64,000 nt of DNA. Origin: Sphingobium sp. EM0848. Lineage in GTDB: Bacteria > Pseudomonadota > Alphaproteobacteria > Sphingomonadales > Sphingomonadaceae. Positions 63,051 through 64,000 of the stretch are shown piece by piece; positions within the stretch are counted from its first letter, which is position 1; every line of letters starts with the position of its first letter. The notes beneath the pieces are model-generated. The model had not been told where the DNA came from, searched no databases, and worked only from the letters and a program-made list of their open reading frames with translations. The DNA lies in NCBI RefSeq assembly GCF_013375555.1, contig NZ_JABXWB010000005.1, forward strand, positions 1,253,501 through 1,317,500. The letters run 5' to 3'. A program made the position numbers and the translations under genes.

Positions 63051-63607
63051 TAAGGATTGTTTCGCCCCGCCTTCTGCTCGCCGCCGCCCTCCTGCTGCCG
63101 CTGGTAGTGCTGGCTTGTAGCTGGGCGGCAACCTATCGCCTTGCCCGGCAGGGGCAGGAATGGCTCATCCCCATCAAAGGCTATGATCCCAGAGATCTGC
63201 TGCGGGGGCACTATGTCCAATATCGATATGACTGGCCTGTGGACCGCGCACCGGCGGACGGCCTCGATGAGGGAGGGGTGTCGTTCAACGCGTCCTTCGT
63301 GGATCAATTATGCATCGAAGGGACGGCGCCCAACATCGTCAGGGTGCGTGAATTGCCGGTCGTCATGGGCTGGTCCGATCCCGACAAGGCAAAAGGATGC
63401 GCCATCATTGCGCGTGCTTCCGTTGGCGCCCGGCGGGAAGTCCGGGGGCTGGAATCAGCTATTATTTTCACGTCCCAGTCGCGTGCGCTGGCATTGTCGC
63501 GCCAATTGGCAAGCCCGGACACCCAGGGTTTCGTTCGGGTCAGGATCAGACCAGACGGCGTGATGCGACCGATCGATCTGGAGTTCAGGCGGCGCAAGAG
63601 CCATTAA
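63047..63607 (+). CDS. GDYXXLXY-domain membrane-anchored protein
   Basis: The 186-residue product has an N-terminal membrane helix (RLLLAAALLLPLVVLACSW) and the family motif as GYDPRDLLRGHYVQYRYDW, slightly changed from the GDYxxLxY consensus (GHYVQYRY). Such proteins are encoded next to DUF2157 proteins in many bacteria and are thought to act with them in the envelope, function unknown. The start overlaps the DUF2157 stop (ATGA), so translation may suffer from the upstream frameshift. Confidence 0.82.
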   Translation: MIRIVSPRLLLAAALLLPLVVLACSWAATYRLARQGQEWLIPIKGYDPRDLLRGHYVQYRYDWPVDRAPADGLDEGGVSFNASFVDQLCIEGTAPNIVRVRELPVVMGWSDPDKAKGCAIIARASVGARREVRGLESAIIFTSQSRALALSRQLASPDTQGFVRVRIRPDGVMRPIDLEFRRRKSH

Positions 63608-63659
63608 GGTATCCTGTGCACTTATGATAAACCGTGCCGCAGGTCCGGGGAGGCATGAA

Positions 63660-64000
63660 ATGGCGGAAAGTCTGACAGAAGCGCAATTGGATGCCTATCT
63701 TGCACGGATCGGGGTCCGGCGACCCGAAAGGACCGATCCAGCCGCGCTAAAGGCGATCCATCGCGCCCATGCATATGGCTTCACCTGGGAAGCCATTGAT
63801 TGTTTCATGGAATGGCCCACCAGCGTTGATCCCCAGGACGCATTTGCCAAGATGGTGGAGCATCGCCGGGGGGGCTGGTGCTATGAAATGAACGGTCTGC
63901 TTGGCGCAGCCCTGTCCGCTTGCGGTTTCGCCGTGACGCGGTTGTGCGGTGGAGTTCGCCGGGCTGAGCTGGGCGATCTCGCCATCGGCAACCATTTGAC
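63660..64000 (+). CDS. Arylamine N-acetyltransferase, 5' part (cut by window edge)
   Basis: From ATG 63660, six bases after GGGGAGG, the frame reads MAESLTEAQLDAYLARIGV and continues to the window end (113 full codons). RRGGWCYEMNGLL contains the catalytic Cys74 in the RGGxC motif, and NHL at 111-113 is the start of the His motif. NATs acetylate arylamines with acetyl-CoA. The usual PFENLD stretch before the Cys motif is replaced by TWEAID, which suggests a divergent substrate pocket. The third triad member (Asp) lies beyond the window. Confidence 0.78.
   Translation, partial: MAESLTEAQLDAYLARIGVRRPERTDPAALKAIHRAHAYGFTWEAIDCFMEWPTSVDPQDAFAKMVEHRRGGWCYEMNGLLGAALSACGFAVTRLCGGVRRAELGDLAIGNHL

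Noticed and set aside
1..64000. tRNA, rRNA, riboswitch, CRISPR array, transposase or integrase anywhere in the window
   Set aside because: No cloverleaf with a GTTCRA arm, no regularly spaced direct repeats and no transposase or recombinase motif could be found by eye on either strand. Small RNAs cannot be excluded without a search.

Overview
The window looks like chromosomal DNA of a sphingomonad (Sphingobium, Novosphingobium or Sphingomonas type alphaproteobacterium). Base composition is GC-rich. There are two large TonB-dependent receptors carrying the IVVTAQKR-type TonB box common in this group, a STN-receptor/FecI/FecR signalling set, many short-chain dehydrogenases, glutathione transferases and LysR/TetR regulators, and palindromic dispersed repeats of a kind seen in sphingomonad genomes. 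No rRNA, tRNA, CRISPR array, transposase or integrase was recognised.

Layout. 0.1-11.6 kb: a catabolic cluster of maleate-isomerase-like protein, alpha/beta hydrolase, VOC protein, thioesterase, TetR regulator, small membrane protein, zeta-class GST, cyclase-family hydrolase, MDR oxidoreductase, thiolase and TonB receptor; the substrate is unknown, but the enzyme types suggest ring-cleavage and CoA-thioester chemistry. 11.9-14.1 kb: two valine-type acyl-CoA genes. 14.5-16.6 kb: a LysR remnant facing a yceI / cytochrome b561 / yceI operon. 16.9-21.9 kb: TetR, SDR, LysR and an orphan PHA synthase. 21.9-28.8 kb: a LysR gene divergent from an azoR / LLM flavoenzyme / glutathionyl-hydroquinone reductase operon, then a PdxI-like aldo-keto reductase, an SDR and an amidohydrolase. 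29.1-31.7 kb: a BigR-type sulfide/persulfide response locus (TauE exporter, rhodanese, BigR, divergent metallo-beta-lactamase persulfide dioxygenase) with a visible operator.

32-36.6 kb: MscS-type channel, a tiny secreted protein with a duplicated Cys motif and an RNB nuclease. 36.6-43.4 kb: a cell-surface signalling unit of two secreted DUF1214-like paralogues, a STN-type TonB receptor and divergent ECF sigma/FecR. 43.4-45.2 kb: a scarred region with a chimeric small gene, an apparent antisense regulator remnant and a truncated thiolase missing its catalytic Cys, followed by yaaA. 45.5-49.4 kb: a periplasmic molybdenum hydroxylase (Fe-S subunit, Tat-exported Mo subunit, triheme cytochrome c). 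49.9-54.2 kb, divergent from it: an outer-membrane barrel, a cupredoxin and a GGDEF/EAL sensor in one operon. 55-58.7 kb: htpG, a tight array of three different palindromic repeats, tonB, a glycine-zipper lipoprotein and a small DUF6771-like protein. 58.8-64 kb: two secreted DUF4139 proteins, a DUF2157 membrane gene interrupted by an 8-bp repeat expansion, a GDYXXLXY protein and the 5' part of an arylamine N-acetyltransferase gene cut by the window edge.

The most unusual points are the covarying hairpin repeat that supplies the stop codon of two unrelated genes, the slippage-type frameshift in the DUF2157 gene, the TonB-box-like motif inside a DUF4139 protein, and the barrel/cupredoxin/c-di-GMP operon. 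All functional statements rest on reading motifs by eye; no database search was run.
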